Source: JADLGL01 sp963823045
GTDB taxonomy: Bacteria; Pseudomonadota; Alphaproteobacteria; Rhizobiales; Kaistiaceae
Assembly (NCBI GenBank): GCA_963823045.1
Contig: CAWGKA010000009.1
Span: 372,001-436,000 of the forward strand
Direction: 5' to 3'
Length of the DNA stretch: 64,000 bases
Below the pieces are notes generated by a model. It was given only the letters and a program-made list of their open reading frames with translations. It did no database searches and was not told the origin of the DNA. Positions 1 to 8,710 of the stretch are shown here, one piece after another. Both the position numbers and the translations under genes were made by a program. Within the stretch, counting starts at the first letter, position 1. Each line of letters opens with the position of its first letter.

Positions 1-35
1 GCCGTCACGATGCCCGTTTAGGGCATCGTGACGGC
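1..35. repeat. Perfect 15-bp inverted repeat (hairpin)
   Basis: GCCGTCACGATGCCC and its exact reverse complement are separated by the loop GTTTA. The hairpin lies about 40 bp beyond the stop of the DGPF gene at 77-455 (minus strand), so it could be a transcript end, but no U-tract is seen inside the window. The word CGTCACGA recurs just to the right (about 38-47). Confidence 0.6.
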
Positions 36-76
36 GTCGTCACGACCTTCGCCGCTCCTGGCTGGGGGCCCGCCGC

Positions 77-455
77 CTAGACGTTCCAGTCCGCCGGCGG
101 GGCTTCCATGTACTGGCGGACCTCGACGGTCATATCGACGCCTGGCCAGTATTTGGTGTGGAGATCGAGGAACTGGCGCACCCAGTCGAGCGCTTCGGCC
201 TTGGTCTTGGTCTCGTAGACGGCGAAACCGCCGATGACTTCCTTGCCTTCGGCAAACGGGCCGTCGGTGACTTCGATCTCGCCATTGCGGAGACTGTACC
301 TCGGCGCCGGCCTCGGTCGGCATCAGGCCGCCCGATATCGACCATCACGCCAGCTTTCTCCGCGTCGATCGCCGAGCTGAGTGATGCCGTCGAACAGCTC
401 CTTCGGCGGCATGCCTGTGCCCTTCCTTCATCTTCACCATCGTCATGAATTTCAT
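77..455 (-). pseudogene. YciI/DGPF-domain protein, four frameshifts
   Basis: Read across four one-base insertions, the minus strand gives a 124-residue YCII-family protein. It begins MKFMTMVKMKE, contains the DGPF motif (VTDGPFAEGKEV) and ends APPADWNV. Removing one base in each of four places restores a continuous frame: near the GAAGGGC after codon 11, in the ITQL segment, in the GGGCGG of the VDIGG segment, and before the LRNGEIEV segment. The start at 455 is preferred because GAGGAG lies 8 nt upstream; an in-frame ATG at 461 is too close to it. The family is a small ferredoxin-like fold of poorly known function, often encoded next to ECF42 sigma factors. It is a tandem partner of the intact DGPF gene at 573-1004. 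Four shifts in 0.38 kb could be true decay or poor local sequence. Confidence 0.75.
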
Positions 456-572
456 CGTCATATCTCCTCGCTGCGGGTTACGGCGAAGGCCGGCGCCGAT
501 GCGACGAACCCCCGCTCATCATGACGACGAACGAGGGTCCGCGAAATCGACAGGGGCGGCGATTTTTCTTCG

Positions 573-1004
573 CTAGCGGCGCTCGGCAAGGCCGGACGCG
601 GCGCGCATCTGGTCCTCCTGTTCGCGCAGTTCGCCGGTGAAGGCATCACCGAAATCATCAGTTTCGAAGATCTGGCGGAGCTCGATCTCCGTGCCGGAAT
701 CGACGGGGAAAGGCGCCCGCTTCATCCATTCGATCGCCTCCTCTTTTGACTTCGCCTGGATGATCCAGAAGCCGGCGACGAGTTCCTTGGTCTCGGCGAA
801 GGGCCCGTCGATGACCGATTTCTTGCCTTCGCCGAAGCGGATGCGCGCGCCCTTGGAGCTCGCCTGCAGGCCCTCGCCGGCAAGCATGACGCCGGCCTTC
901 ACCAGTTCCTCGTTGTATTTGCCCATCGCCGTGAGCTCGGCCTCGCTCGGCATGACACCGGCCTCGCTGTCGGGAGTTGCCTTCACTATCACCATGAATC
1001 GCAT
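573..1004 (-). CDS. YciI family protein (DGPF domain)
   Basis: This is a 143-residue cytoplasmic protein. It starts MRFMVIVKATPDSE, as YCII/DGPF proteins do, and carries the family motif as VIDGPFAETKELVAGFW at about residues 65-81. A GAAGAGGAG ribosome-binding site lies just upstream of the ATG. The last 25 residues are charged and outside the family core. DGPF proteins are typical neighbours of ECF42-type sigma factors in actinobacteria and proteobacteria. No sigma gene is visible here, but two DGPF genes in tandem suggest one may lie left of the window. The biochemical role is unknown. Confidence 0.85.
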   Translation of the reverse strand: MRFMVIVKATPDSEAGVMPSEAELTAMGKYNEELVKAGVMLAGEGLQASSKGARIRFGEGKKSVIDGPFAETKELVAGFWIIQAKSKEEAIEWMKRAPFPVDSGTEIELRQIFETDDFGDAFTGELREQEDQMRAASGLAERR

Positions 1005-1093
1005 CGTCTTTTCTCCTCTTCAGGGCGGGCGGCGGCGCATCGAACGCCGCCTGTTGGAAAACCCGGTCCTGCTCTCACGACGATTGGGGCGGC

Positions 1094-1126
1094 GACCGAT
1101 CGACATTTTGTCGACCGGTCTTTTTT
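1094..1126 (+). terminator. Stem-loop followed by six T residues
   Basis: GACCGATCGAC and GTCGACCGGTC form an 11-bp stem with one mismatch around an ATTTT loop, followed by TTTTTT on the plus strand. No plus-strand gene reads into it from the left. On the minus strand it follows the MFS stop (1139) but lacks a U-tract in that direction. It may act only as a 3' stem for the MFS transcript. Confidence 0.35.
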
Positions 1127-1138
1127 GACGCCTCGCCG

Positions 1139-2594
1139 CTAGGCGATGCCGATGCGGTCGGCGCTGGCTTCCTGCGGTGTCTGATGATGCTCCTGACGGC
1201 GGATTGTCGCCGCTGCCACCAGCGCGGCGATCACGGCGATGCCGGCCGCCACGAGGAAGGCGAGATGGAGGCCGTCGAGGAACGCGGCGAGCTGCTCCTG
1301 CGGCGTCGCGGTCGGCGAGGTGTCGGCCTTGCTGGCGAAGATCGCGCCCATCACGGCAACGCCCAGCGCACCGCCGACCTGGCGGAAGGTGTTGAGCATG
1401 CCCGAGCCGACGCCGGCCTTGTTGACCGGAACCGCCGACATCGCCGCCGCCGTCATGGGCGACATCGTGCTCGCCATGCCGATGCCGCCGAGAATGGTGC
1501 CGGGCAGCAGGCTCCAGAAGGTCGAATTCAGCACCAAGCCGCGAAAACACGAACAGCGAAATGGCGACGCAGGCGAGGCCGCCGGTCATCAGCCAGCGTG
1601 CCCCGACGCGGTCTGAAAGACGGCCCGCCGCCGGCGCGATGAAGATGATCAGCCCGGTCATCGGCAGGAACGCCGCGCCCGCCTCGACCGGCGTGTAGCC
1701 GAGGACGTTCTGCATGAAGAGCGACAGGAAGAAGAACACGCCGAACATCGCCAGGAACAGCATCATGGCGACGATGTTGGAGCCGAGGAAGGTCGAGTTG
1801 CGGAAGAGCGTCAGGTCGAACATCGGCAGGCGCTGGCGCAGCTCGAGGATGGCGAAGACGATGAACGAGACCGCCGCCACGGCGAACAGAGCGAGGATCG
1901 AGGCCGATCCCCAACCGTAATTGTTGCCCTCGATGAGGGCGAAGACGAGGGCGAAGAGGCCGATGCCCGAGCTGAGAAGGCCGGGAACGTCGAGCCTTTG
2001 CTCGTGCGAGGTGTCGCGCGATTCCTGGATGATGACGACGGCGGCGATGAGGCCGATGATGCCGACCGGGATGTTGACGTAGAAGATCCAGTTCCAGTTG
2101 ATGTGCTCGGTAATGAGGCCGCCGACGAGGGGGCCGATCGCCAGCGCCAGCGCTGAGACGCCGGCCCAGATGCCGAACGCGGTGCCGCGCTGCTGCGGTG
2201 GGAAGGCGGCGGTGATCAGCGACAGGGTCGCCGGCATCATGAAGGCGGCGCCGATACCCTGAACCACGCGTGCGGAAATCAGGATTTCCGGGCTGCCGGC
2301 GAGACCGCAGACAAGGGAAGACAGGGTGAAGACGACGAGACCGATCATGAAGATCAGCCGGCGTCCGAACATGTCGGCGAGCTTACCGCCGGAAAGCATC
2401 AGCACGGCGAAACTGAGCGCGTAGCCGGTAACGATCCATTCGAGCTCGGTGACGGTAATGTCGAGGTCGCGTTGGATCGCCGGCAAAGCGACGTTGACGA
2501 CCGTGTTGTCGAGCATGATCATGAAAAGGGCAAAAGCGACCGCAATCAGGGTCCACCATTTTCGATTGCCGTCGTGGACGATTTGAGCGTTCAT
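1139..2594 (-). CDS. MFS transporter, DHA2 (EmrB/QacA-like) drug exporter, one frameshift
   Basis: This is an inner-membrane drug:H+ antiporter of the 14-helix DHA2 type, 484 residues once repaired. The N-terminus has FALFMIMLDNTVVNVALPAI, the motif typical of this family, and GGKLADMFGRRLIF is motif A between helices 2 and 3. The frame breaks near 1540, where one extra G (CTTGGTGCTG for CTTGTGCTG) shifts the last 132 residues, which continue as LNSTFWSLLPGTILGGIGMA to the stop at 1139. The C-terminal part is fully MFS-like, so the gene is probably functional and the shift technical. It is divergent from the DUF4389 gene with about 250 bp between them. No dedicated regulator is adjacent, so the substrate is unknown. 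Confidence 0.88.
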
Positions 2595-2848
2595 CTGGAA
2601 TACCTTGGGGAAAGGACCGCCAGCTTGCCTCGATTGAGGCGCTTGGCCTTAAAAAGCCTAGGGCAGATGGCACTGCCGACGACCGATTGCAACGCATGGA
2701 GCGGAAGGCTGCCATGCATTATCGGCCAGTTGCGAAAGCGCGTACAACTCTTGCGGTGCGTCAGCTAGTGATCGCGATCACTGTGCTTGTGTGACTTCAC
2801 AGAAATTCGCTGAAGCAGAATCGACCGTCTTTCAAGGAGGACACGACA

Positions 2849-4282
2849 ATGTCAGTAGGCAAAGTCTTCGCCGCAATTTTCGGTGTGATCTTCGCCCCAG
2901 CCGCTATTGGGCTCCTGGTTGGCGGTGTTGCGCTGGTTGTCGTGTTTGCGACGGGGCGCGATTTGGCAGGATACCTGACCAGTCACTCCTACCAGCTGCA
3001 AACGGGCAGTTATGCGCTGGCGTCCGATCGTATCGACCTCGCTCCGCATAGCGGCGATTGGTGGCCGTCGGATCTGGCCTCGGTTCGGTTCACCATCGAA
3101 TCTGCGGACAATGTTCCGGTGTTCATCGGCATCGGACCGACGGACGATGTCGAACGCTATCTCGACGGCGTTGCGCATGACCAGCTCGACCATTTGGGCC
3201 TTCGCAGAGACGATGTGACCTACCGTCACTTCACGGGCGGCGCGCCGAGCGATCAGCCGGCGAATCTCAGTTTCTGGGTTCTCGGCGCAACGACGTCCGA
3301 CAATCAGACGGTAACGTGGGACGTCGAGCCAGGCGAATGGAGCGTCGTTATCATGAATGGCGATGCGTCGGCCGGCGTCCGCGTCAACGCTGCTTTCGGC
3401 GTTCGAATCGCCATTCTGCTGCCGATCGGGATCGGCATGATTGTCGGCGGTCTGTTGTTCGGTGGCCTTAGCGCCGGGCTGCTCGTGGCTGCCTTCAGCG
3501 GTCGCCATGTGCCCGCGGCAACCGCGCCGATGGGCGAGGGGACCGCGACGCCGTCGCTGGGCTTCACCGTCTATCCGGTGATGGTCGAGGGGCGGATTGA
3601 CGAGCCGCTCAGCCGCTGGATGTGGCTGGTGAAATGGTTCCTCGCCATCCCGCATTTCTTCATCCTGGCGTTCCTCTATGTCGCCTTCGTCGTGCTGACG
3701 ATCTTCGCCTTCTTCTCCATCGTCTTCACCGGCCGCTATCCGCGCGCGATGTTCGACTTCAATGTCGGCGTGTTGCGCTGGGGATGGCGGGTTGTCTTCT
3801 ACTGCACCAGCGTGTTGGCGACGGACCGCTATCCGCCGTTCTCCCTCGCCGATGATCCGGCCTACCCAGCGCGTCTCGACGTCGCCTATCCCGAACGCCT
3901 GTCACAGGGCCTCGTTTGGGTGAAATGGTGGCTGCTGGCGATCCCGCACTACATCATCGTCGGCCTGTTCACGAGCGGCCTGATCTGGTGGACGACCAAC
4001 TTCGGCGAAGGCGATCGCTTCCTCGACATCGGCGGCGGGCTGATCGGCGTTCTGGCGCTAGTGGCGGCGTTGATGCTTCTGTTCACGGCGCGCTATCCGA
4101 AGCCGCTGTTCGATCTCATCATGGGCCTCAATCGCTGGGTGTTCCGTGTCGCCGCCTATGCCGCGTTGATGCGCGACGAATATCCGCCCTTCCGTCTCGA
4201 CATCGGCGGCCTCGAGCCGCCGCCTGACATGGTGCAGCCGGGCAGTATCGTTGCGCCGACGAAGCCGCCGGAACAGAGCTAG
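2849..4282 (+). CDS. DUF4389 domain-containing membrane protein
   Basis: This 477-residue integral membrane protein has a strong AAGGAGG site 8-10 nt before the ATG. An N-terminal helix (about 10-32) is followed by an extracytoplasmic domain (about 35-185), a second hydrophobic stretch (about 185-215) and two consecutive DUF4389 modules. The modules show the repeated pattern LVKWFLAIPHFF / WVKWWLLAIPHYI and the repeated FTGRYPRAMFDF / FTARYPKPLFDL with RYPPF. The family has no assigned function. The two modules look like an internal duplication of a three-helix unit. The stop codon shares the tetranucleotide CTAG with the convergent gene at 4279-4980. Confidence 0.85.
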   Translation: MSVGKVFAAIFGVIFAPAAIGLLVGGVALVVVFATGRDLAGYLTSHSYQLQTGSYALASDRIDLAPHSGDWWPSDLASVRFTIESADNVPVFIGIGPTDDVERYLDGVAHDQLDHLGLRRDDVTYRHFTGGAPSDQPANLSFWVLGATTSDNQTVTWDVEPGEWSVVIMNGDASAGVRVNAAFGVRIAILLPIGIGMIVGGLLFGGLSAGLLVAAFSGRHVPAATAPMGEGTATPSLGFTVYPVMVEGRIDEPLSRWMWLVKWFLAIPHFFILAFLYVAFVVLTIFAFFSIVFTGRYPRAMFDFNVGVLRWGWRVVFYCTSVLATDRYPPFSLADDPAYPARLDVAYPERLSQGLVWVKWWLLAIPHYIIVGLFTSGLIWWTTNFGEGDRFLDIGGGLIGVLALVAALMLLFTARYPKPLFDLIMGLNRWVFRVAAYAALMRDEYPPFRLDIGGLEPPPDMVQPGSIVAPTKPPEQS

Positions 4283-4980
4283 ACGACGGTACCGAACAAG
4301 GCCCCGATGCCGGCGGTGATGGCCATGGCGATGGCGCCCCAGAAGGTGACGCGGATGGCAGCCTTGGCGACGCCCGCCCCACCAGCGCGGGCGCCAAGGG
4401 TGCCGAGCACGGCGAGGGCAATGAGCGTGACGCCGGCAACGACCGGCGTCACGATGTTGTGCGGCGCGAGAACGACGGCGAGAAGCGGTATCGCTGCGCC
4501 GGTGGCGAAGGACGAAGCGGATGCGAGCGCGGCCTGAACCGGCCGTGCCGTGGTGATTTCGGAGATGCCGAGCTCTTCGCGCGCATGGGCGCCGAGGGCG
4601 TCATGCGCCATCAGCTGCTCGGCAACCTTGCCCGCAAGGTCACGATCAAGACCGCGCTCAACATAGATATCGGCAAGTTCGCGCGTTTCCGCGGCGGCGT
4701 TGGCGACGAGCTCACTGCGTTCGCGATCGAGATCGGCGCTTTCCGCATCGGCCTGCGAGGAGACAGAGACAAATTCGCCGGCCGCCATCGACATGGCGCC
4801 GGCAACAAGGCCGGCAACGCCGGCGACGAGAATTTCGCTTGGGCCCGACGTCGCGCTGGCGACGCCGACGATCAAGCTTGCCGTGGAGACGATGCCGTCA
4901 TTGGCACCGAGCACGGCGGCACGAAGCCAGCCGATGCGGTTGACGACATGCGGTGCTTCCGGGTGTGCGGATGGCTGCAC
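4279..4980 (-). CDS. VIT1/CCC1 family membrane protein
   Basis: This 233-residue protein belongs to the VIT/CCC1 family, whose plant and yeast members move Fe2+/Mn2+ into vacuoles. The first membrane segment carries LGANDGIVSTASLIVGV, and GAMSMAAGEFVSVSSQ follows, both family signatures. The middle (about residues 75-135) is a charged cytoplasmic region with several Glu and His residues, including VAEQLMAHDALGAHAREELG, where the family binds transported metal. Three more hydrophobic segments follow. It starts 13 bp after minE on the same strand and may be co-transcribed with minCDE. Its stop overlaps that of the DUF4389 gene (shared CTAG). Confidence 0.88.
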   Translation of the reverse strand: MQPSAHPEAPHVVNRIGWLRAAVLGANDGIVSTASLIVGVASATSGPSEILVAGVAGLVAGAMSMAAGEFVSVSSQADAESADLDRERSELVANAAAETRELADIYVERGLDRDLAGKVAEQLMAHDALGAHAREELGISEITTARPVQAALASASSFATGAAIPLLAVVLAPHNIVTPVVAGVTLIALAVLGTLGARAGGAGVAKAAIRVTFWGAIAMAITAGIGALFGTVV

Positions 4981-4993
4981 GCCGCCGCTCTCC

Positions 4994-5272
4994 TCAGGCC
5001 GCTTTGCCGCGCAACTGGGATGCGGTCGGAATCTCGACGCCGATCTCCAGCGTCGATACCGAACGACCCGGGTTCATCTTCACCTGCACCTTGTCGGGTT
5101 CGAGGCTGACATGCTTGCGGATCGCGTCGAGGATTTCCTCGCGCAGGATGGCGACGAGGTCGGAACGGCCGGTGGTCGAACGTTCATGCGCGAGCAGGAT
5201 CTGCAGCCGGTCGCGCGCGACATGCGCCGAGCCCTTGCGGTTGAAGAAACTGAGTAGGTTCATGCCGCCCAC
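4994..5272 (-). CDS. minE: Cell division topological specificity factor MinE
   Basis: MinE drives pole-to-pole oscillation of MinD by stimulating its ATPase. The protein has 92 residues. The N-terminal amphipathic membrane-targeting stretch (MNLLSFFNRKGSA) is followed by the MinD-binding segment ARDRLQILLAHERS. A C-terminal dimerisation domain (LVAILREEILDAIRKHV... PGRSVSTLEIGVEIP) completes it. Its start overlaps the end of minD by 13 bp, which indicates translational coupling. Confidence 0.97.
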   Translation of the reverse strand: MGGMNLLSFFNRKGSAHVARDRLQILLAHERSTTGRSDLVAILREEILDAIRKHVSLEPDKVQVKMNPGRSVSTLEIGVEIPTASQLRGKAA

Positions 5273-6075
5273 CGTCCGAAGATCTTGTTGAAGAACGGCC
5301 GGCGATCTTCCGGAACCACGAGATCAACCGCCTCGCCGGTGAGGCGGCGCGCCGCGTCGGCATAGCCGCGGGCGGCGGTGCTGGTCGGCTTTGCCAGCGT
5401 CACCGGCACGCCGAGATTGGAGGCCTGCAGAACATCGCGGCTTTCCGGCACGACGCCGAGCAGCGGCACCGACAGGATTTCCAACACTTCGTCGATCGAC
5501 AGCATCTCGCCGCGGGCGACGCGCTGGGCGTCGAAGCGGGTGATGAGCAGCAGCTTCTCGATCCATTCGCCGCGTTCGGCGCGTTCGGTCTTCGAATCGA
5601 GAAGGCCGATGATGCGGTCGGAGTCGCGAACCGAGGAGACTTCCGGGTTGGTGACGATGACGGCAATGTCGGCGTGACGCATGGCCAAAGTGGCGCCGCG
5701 TTCGATGCCGGCGGGGCTGTCGCAAATCACCCAGTCGAAGCGCTCGCGCAATTCTCCGATGACCTTCTCAACGCCTTCAGGCGTCAGCGCATCCTTGTCG
5801 CGCGTCTGCGAGGCCGGCAACAGCCAGAGGTTCTCGCTACGCTTGTCGCGGATCAGCGCCTGCGGCAGCTTGGCGTCACCGTTGATGACGTTGACGATAT
5901 CGAAGACGACGCGTCGTTCCGCGCCGAGGACGAGATCGAGATTGCGCAAGCCGACGTCGAAATCGACGACCACAACCTGCTGGCCCTGTTCGGCAAGGGC
6001 TGCGCCCAAAGCGGCGGTCGATGTCGTCTTGCCGACACCTCCCTTGCCTGAAGTCACCACCAATACGTTCGACAT
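5260..6075 (-). CDS. minD: Septum site-determining ATPase MinD
   Basis: MinD is a membrane-cycling P-loop ATPase that recruits MinC to block FtsZ assembly away from mid-cell. The 271 residues start MSNVLVVTSGKGGVGKTTST, which contains the deviant Walker A motif of the MinD/ParA family. Further matches are DFDVGLRNLDLVLGAERR and the switch region CDSPAGIERGA. The C-terminus (RRPFFNKIFGRW) is the amphipathic membrane-targeting helix. It lies between minC (19 bp away) and minE (overlapping) in the standard order minC-minD-minE, and no frameshift is seen. Confidence 0.97.
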   Translation of the reverse strand: MSNVLVVTSGKGGVGKTTSTAALGAALAEQGQQVVVVDFDVGLRNLDLVLGAERRVVFDIVNVINGDAKLPQALIRDKRSENLWLLPASQTRDKDALTPEGVEKVIGELRERFDWVICDSPAGIERGATLAMRHADIAVIVTNPEVSSVRDSDRIIGLLDSKTERAERGEWIEKLLLITRFDAQRVARGEMLSIDEVLEILSVPLLGVVPESRDVLQASNLGVPVTLAKPTSTAARGYADAARRLTGEAVDLVVPEDRRPFFNKIFGRWAA

Positions 6076-6094
6076 TTTCTTGGCCTCGTTCCTG

Positions 6095-6790
6095 TCAGTT
6101 GATTTCCGCCATTGAGATTGCGTCGCCGCGCAGTCGCGCCTGCACGGCCTTGCCGCGCAGCCGCGCCGGCATGTCGTCGGCAGTCTGGTAGAGCCCGTTG
6201 ATCGCGATCAGCTCAGCTTCGAGCTTCGAGCAGAAGACGCGCGCGTCGGCATTTCCGGTCGACCCGGCGATCGCCCGGCCGCGCAGCGTGCCGTAGACAT
6301 GGATTGAGCCACCGGCGACGATCTCGGCGCCTGAGGCGACCGAGCCCACGATGGTGACGTCGCCATGATAGGAGACCGCCTGCCCGGAACGGATCGGCCT
6401 ATCGATGAGAAGGACATCGGGTTCGGGCGCGGGCGCCTCGGCGATGGTGGCGATTGCCCGCTTCCCCTTGGCGGTCAGTTCGAGCACGCCGGAATTGCGG
6501 GCGCCGGATACGACCGGGGGAAGGTCGGGGCCGAGACGATTGCCGTCGACGCCCTCGATTGCCATGACGCGGATGCCGCGTTCGTTCAGCTGGTCGATGA
6601 CGGTGCGCAGGTCGCTGCCTTCGCTGGCGAGCTGCGCCGCGTCGAGGATGATCGGGCGCCCGGCGAAAAAGCCGGGCGAGCCCTGGATCAGGCCATCAAG
6701 CTCGCGAAACCAGGTCGCCAAAGGCTCTTCCGGCGCCATTGCCATGGCGAGAACGGAGCGGCCGAGAAGGCGGAAAGACTGGTTTTGCAT
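6095..6790 (-). CDS. minC: Septum site-determining protein MinC
   Basis: MinC inhibits FtsZ polymerisation and is activated by MinD. The protein has 231 residues. The N-terminal domain (about 1-105) is the variable FtsZ-binding part. The C-terminal domain (about 120-225) is the right-handed beta-helix, with RPIRSGQAVSYHGDVTIVGS and AEIVAGGSIHVYGTLRGRA, which binds MinD. It is the first gene of the minCDE operon. A CtrA-type box lies 61-75 bp upstream (6851-6865). Confidence 0.96.
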   Translation of the reverse strand: MQNQSFRLLGRSVLAMAMAPEEPLATWFRELDGLIQGSPGFFAGRPIILDAAQLASEGSDLRTVIDQLNERGIRVMAIEGVDGNRLGPDLPPVVSGARNSGVLELTAKGKRAIATIAEAPAPEPDVLLIDRPIRSGQAVSYHGDVTIVGSVASGAEIVAGGSIHVYGTLRGRAIAGSTGNADARVFCSKLEAELIAINGLYQTADDMPARLRGKAVQARLRGDAISMAEIN

Positions 6791-6818
6791 CGGCGGAAAC
6801 GCGACCCGCGTTGGAGAT

Positions 6819-7247
6819 TTATTCCGCCTTCTGGCTTCCTACGCTTATGGTTAACAAAGTCTTAACTACGCGGATTTGCACAAGCCTTTTGCGCGACGGC
6901 CTTCGCCTCAGAAGCAGGCCTCGAGATCGGTGCTCCATCGGCAGCTTGGCGTCTTCGCCATAGATGACGGCGAGGTCGAGCGCGTCCTCGAAATCGTCCT
7001 GATCGAGCATCTGGCGTTTGATGTCTTCGGGCAGCGGCTCGAGCGCATCGACGATGCAGACGATCGTCGCCGCGAGCTCCGGCATTGTCAGGTTCGGTCC
7101 CTCTTCGGCGACGAAGGGGGCGGCGAAGGCAGCCAGTTCCTGCCTCAGCAGCGACGCCGCATCAGGGAATTCCTGCGCCATTGCCGGCGCAGCGGTGAGG
7201 GCAAGGCAAGTCAGCGGAATGCTGGCGACTTTGAGCAAGCGCTTCAT
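6819..7247 (-). CDS. Small secreted protein, C-terminus uncertain
   Basis: The start at 7247 is fixed by AAAGGAGGACC directly upstream. The protein begins MKRLLKVASIPLTCLALTAA followed by PAMAQ, a clear Sec signal peptide. The mature part is short and acidic (LTMPELAATIVCIVDALEPL, DQDDFEDALDLAVIYGED). After KLPMEHRS the reading frame turns arginine-rich and ends at 6819. Removing one base there gives EHRSEACF and a stop at 6908, which looks more natural and provides a second cysteine for a disulphide with the one in TIVCIVD. I do not recognise the family. It lies upstream of minC on the same strand, with the CtrA box inside its 3' region or just after it. Confidence 0.6.
   Translation of the reverse strand: MKRLLKVASIPLTCLALTAAPAMAQEFPDAASLLRQELAAFAAPFVAEEGPNLTMPELAATIVCIVDALEPLPEDIKRQMLDQDDFEDALDLAVIYGEDAKLPMEHRSRGLLLRRRPSRKRLVQIRVVKTLLTISVGSQKAE
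6851..6865. promoter_or_regulatory. CtrA-binding box upstream of minC
   Basis: TTAACAAAGTCTTAA is an exact match to the full alphaproteobacterial CtrA consensus TTAA-N7-TTAA. It lies 61-75 bp before the minC start codon on the minus strand, a usual promoter distance. On the minus strand it is followed by GTTAACCATAA. CtrA control of minCDE is known in Sinorhizobium meliloti. Confidence 0.65.
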
Positions 7248-7557
7248 CGAAGGTCCTCCTTTGTTTTTGTTGTGCCAACGATCCTTCACAATGCGCAGCG
7301 AGGCAATGTTGGCGGGACGCCGCTTCATGTTTGTCGAGGCGGTCGTGAGGATCCTTGCCACCGCCTGAGCGCCTGTGCGCCCGATTCGAACGTGCGTGCC
7401 TGAATCATAGGCTACGGGCCTTGATCTGGTCAGAGAGAACACCGTTCGCTTCAGCGAAGAAGCCTTGTCTTACTTCGCTTTCAGACTGGCATCGCGATTG
7501 CATACAATTTTGTTAGCCAAGTGACGTCGCATTTCACCAAGACGCCGCTGCCTAACG
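7248..7557. other. Divergent intergenic region, secreted protein / biuret operon
   Basis: These 310 bp separate two outward-facing genes and should hold both promoters. They contain the ribosome-binding site of the minus-strand secreted protein (7250-7256). They also hold a perfect 6-2-6 inverted repeat TTCGCTTCAGCGAA (7445-7458) and the GntR-like palindrome at 7497-7508. No coding sequence is supported. Confidence 0.5.
7497..7508. promoter_or_regulatory. Candidate GntR/FCD operator upstream of the biuret operon
   Basis: ATTGCATACAAT is a near-palindrome (10 of 12 positions) resembling the ATTGTATACAAT-type sites used by FadR/FCD-class GntR regulators. It lies 50-61 bp before the first operon gene. 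A GntR/FCD regulator is encoded at the far end of the operon (16845-17588). The pairing is inferred from position and site type only. Confidence 0.4.
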
Positions 7558-7569
7558 ATGGAGCAGTTG

Positions 7570-8695
7570 ATGCCGTTCAAACCCAAGCCTTCCCGTCGAG
7601 ACGTTCTTCGCACCGGCGCCGCCCTTGGCGCTTTGTCCGCCGTCGGCCCTCTCGGGGTCGGCCGCGCCTTCGCACAGTCCAATCTCACCGTCGGCTTCAT
7701 CTATGTCGGGCCGCGCGACGACTATGGCTACAACCAGTCCCACGCCGAGGGTGCGGCGGCCGTCAAGTTGATGCCTGGCGTCACGGTCACGGAAGAAGAG
7801 AACGTGCCTGAGACCGAGGCGGTGCAGCGGTCGATGGAATCGATGATCAATCTCGACGACGCGCAGCTCTTGTTCCCGACGTCCTTCGGCTATTTCGACC
7901 CGCATATGCTTGCCGTCGCCGAGCGCTATCCTGACGTCCAGTTCCGCCATTGCGGCGGTCTTTGGACCGATGCCAATCCGCCGAATACCGGCTCCTATTT
8001 CGGCTATATCGGCATGGGCCAGTATCTGAACGGCATCGTCGCCGGCCATATGACACGATCGAAGCGCATCGGCTTCGTCGCCGCAAAGCCGATCCCGCAG
8101 GTGCTCCTCAACATCAACTCCTTCACGCTCGGCGCGCGCAGCGTCGATCCGGATATCCAGTGCCAGGTGATCTTCACCGGCGAGTGGTCGCTGGCGGTGC
8201 GCGAGGCCGAGGCCACCAACGCCCTCATCGACCAGGGCGCCGACGTCATCACCATGCCATGTCGACGGCCCGAAGGTGACGGTCGAGACGGCTGCCGGCC
8301 GCGGCGCCTATGTCTGCGGCTATCATGCCGACCAGTCGCCGCTCGCGCCGAACCTTTACCTCACCGGCGCCGAATGGAACTGGGCGCAGGTCTACACCGA
8401 CTTCGTCGCCAAGATGCAGGCGGGCGAGCCGCTGCCGAACTTCGTGCGCGGCGGTCTTGCCGAAGGCTTCGTCAAGATGAGCCCCTATGGCCCGGCGGTG
8501 ACGCCGGAGGCAATCGCCAATGCCGACGCGGTGAAGGCCGAGATCATGGCCGGCGGCTATTCGGTGATCAAAGGCCCGCTCAACGACAACCAGGGCAATC
8601 TCGTCGTTCCGGCGGGCACGGCCTATGTCGAGACGGCGATCGAACTCGAAAGTATGGACTATCTCGTCGAAGGCGTTCTCGGCTCGACCACCTAA
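7570..8695 (+). CDS. BMP family ABC transporter substrate-binding protein, one frameshift
   Basis: This is the periplasmic binding protein of a BMP/Med-type ABC importer, the class that usually carries nucleosides and related nitrogen compounds; 374 residues after repair. A twin-arginine signal (PSRRDVLRTGAALGALSAVG) leads to a cleavage site after RAFA. The mature part has GFIYVGPRDDYGYNQSHAEG and ESMINLDDAQLLFPTSFGYFDP, typical of BMP proteins. The frame breaks near 8262 (ATGCCATGTC for ATGCATGTC, one extra C) and continues as HVDGPKVTVETAAGRGAYVC to the stop at 8695. The start at 7570 gives the more typical Tat N-region; an ATG at 7558 is also in frame. It is the first gene of the operon running to atzF, so biuret or triuret is the inferred ligand. 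Confidence 0.88.
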
Positions 8696-8710
8696 GCGGA
8701 GACCGCGTCG

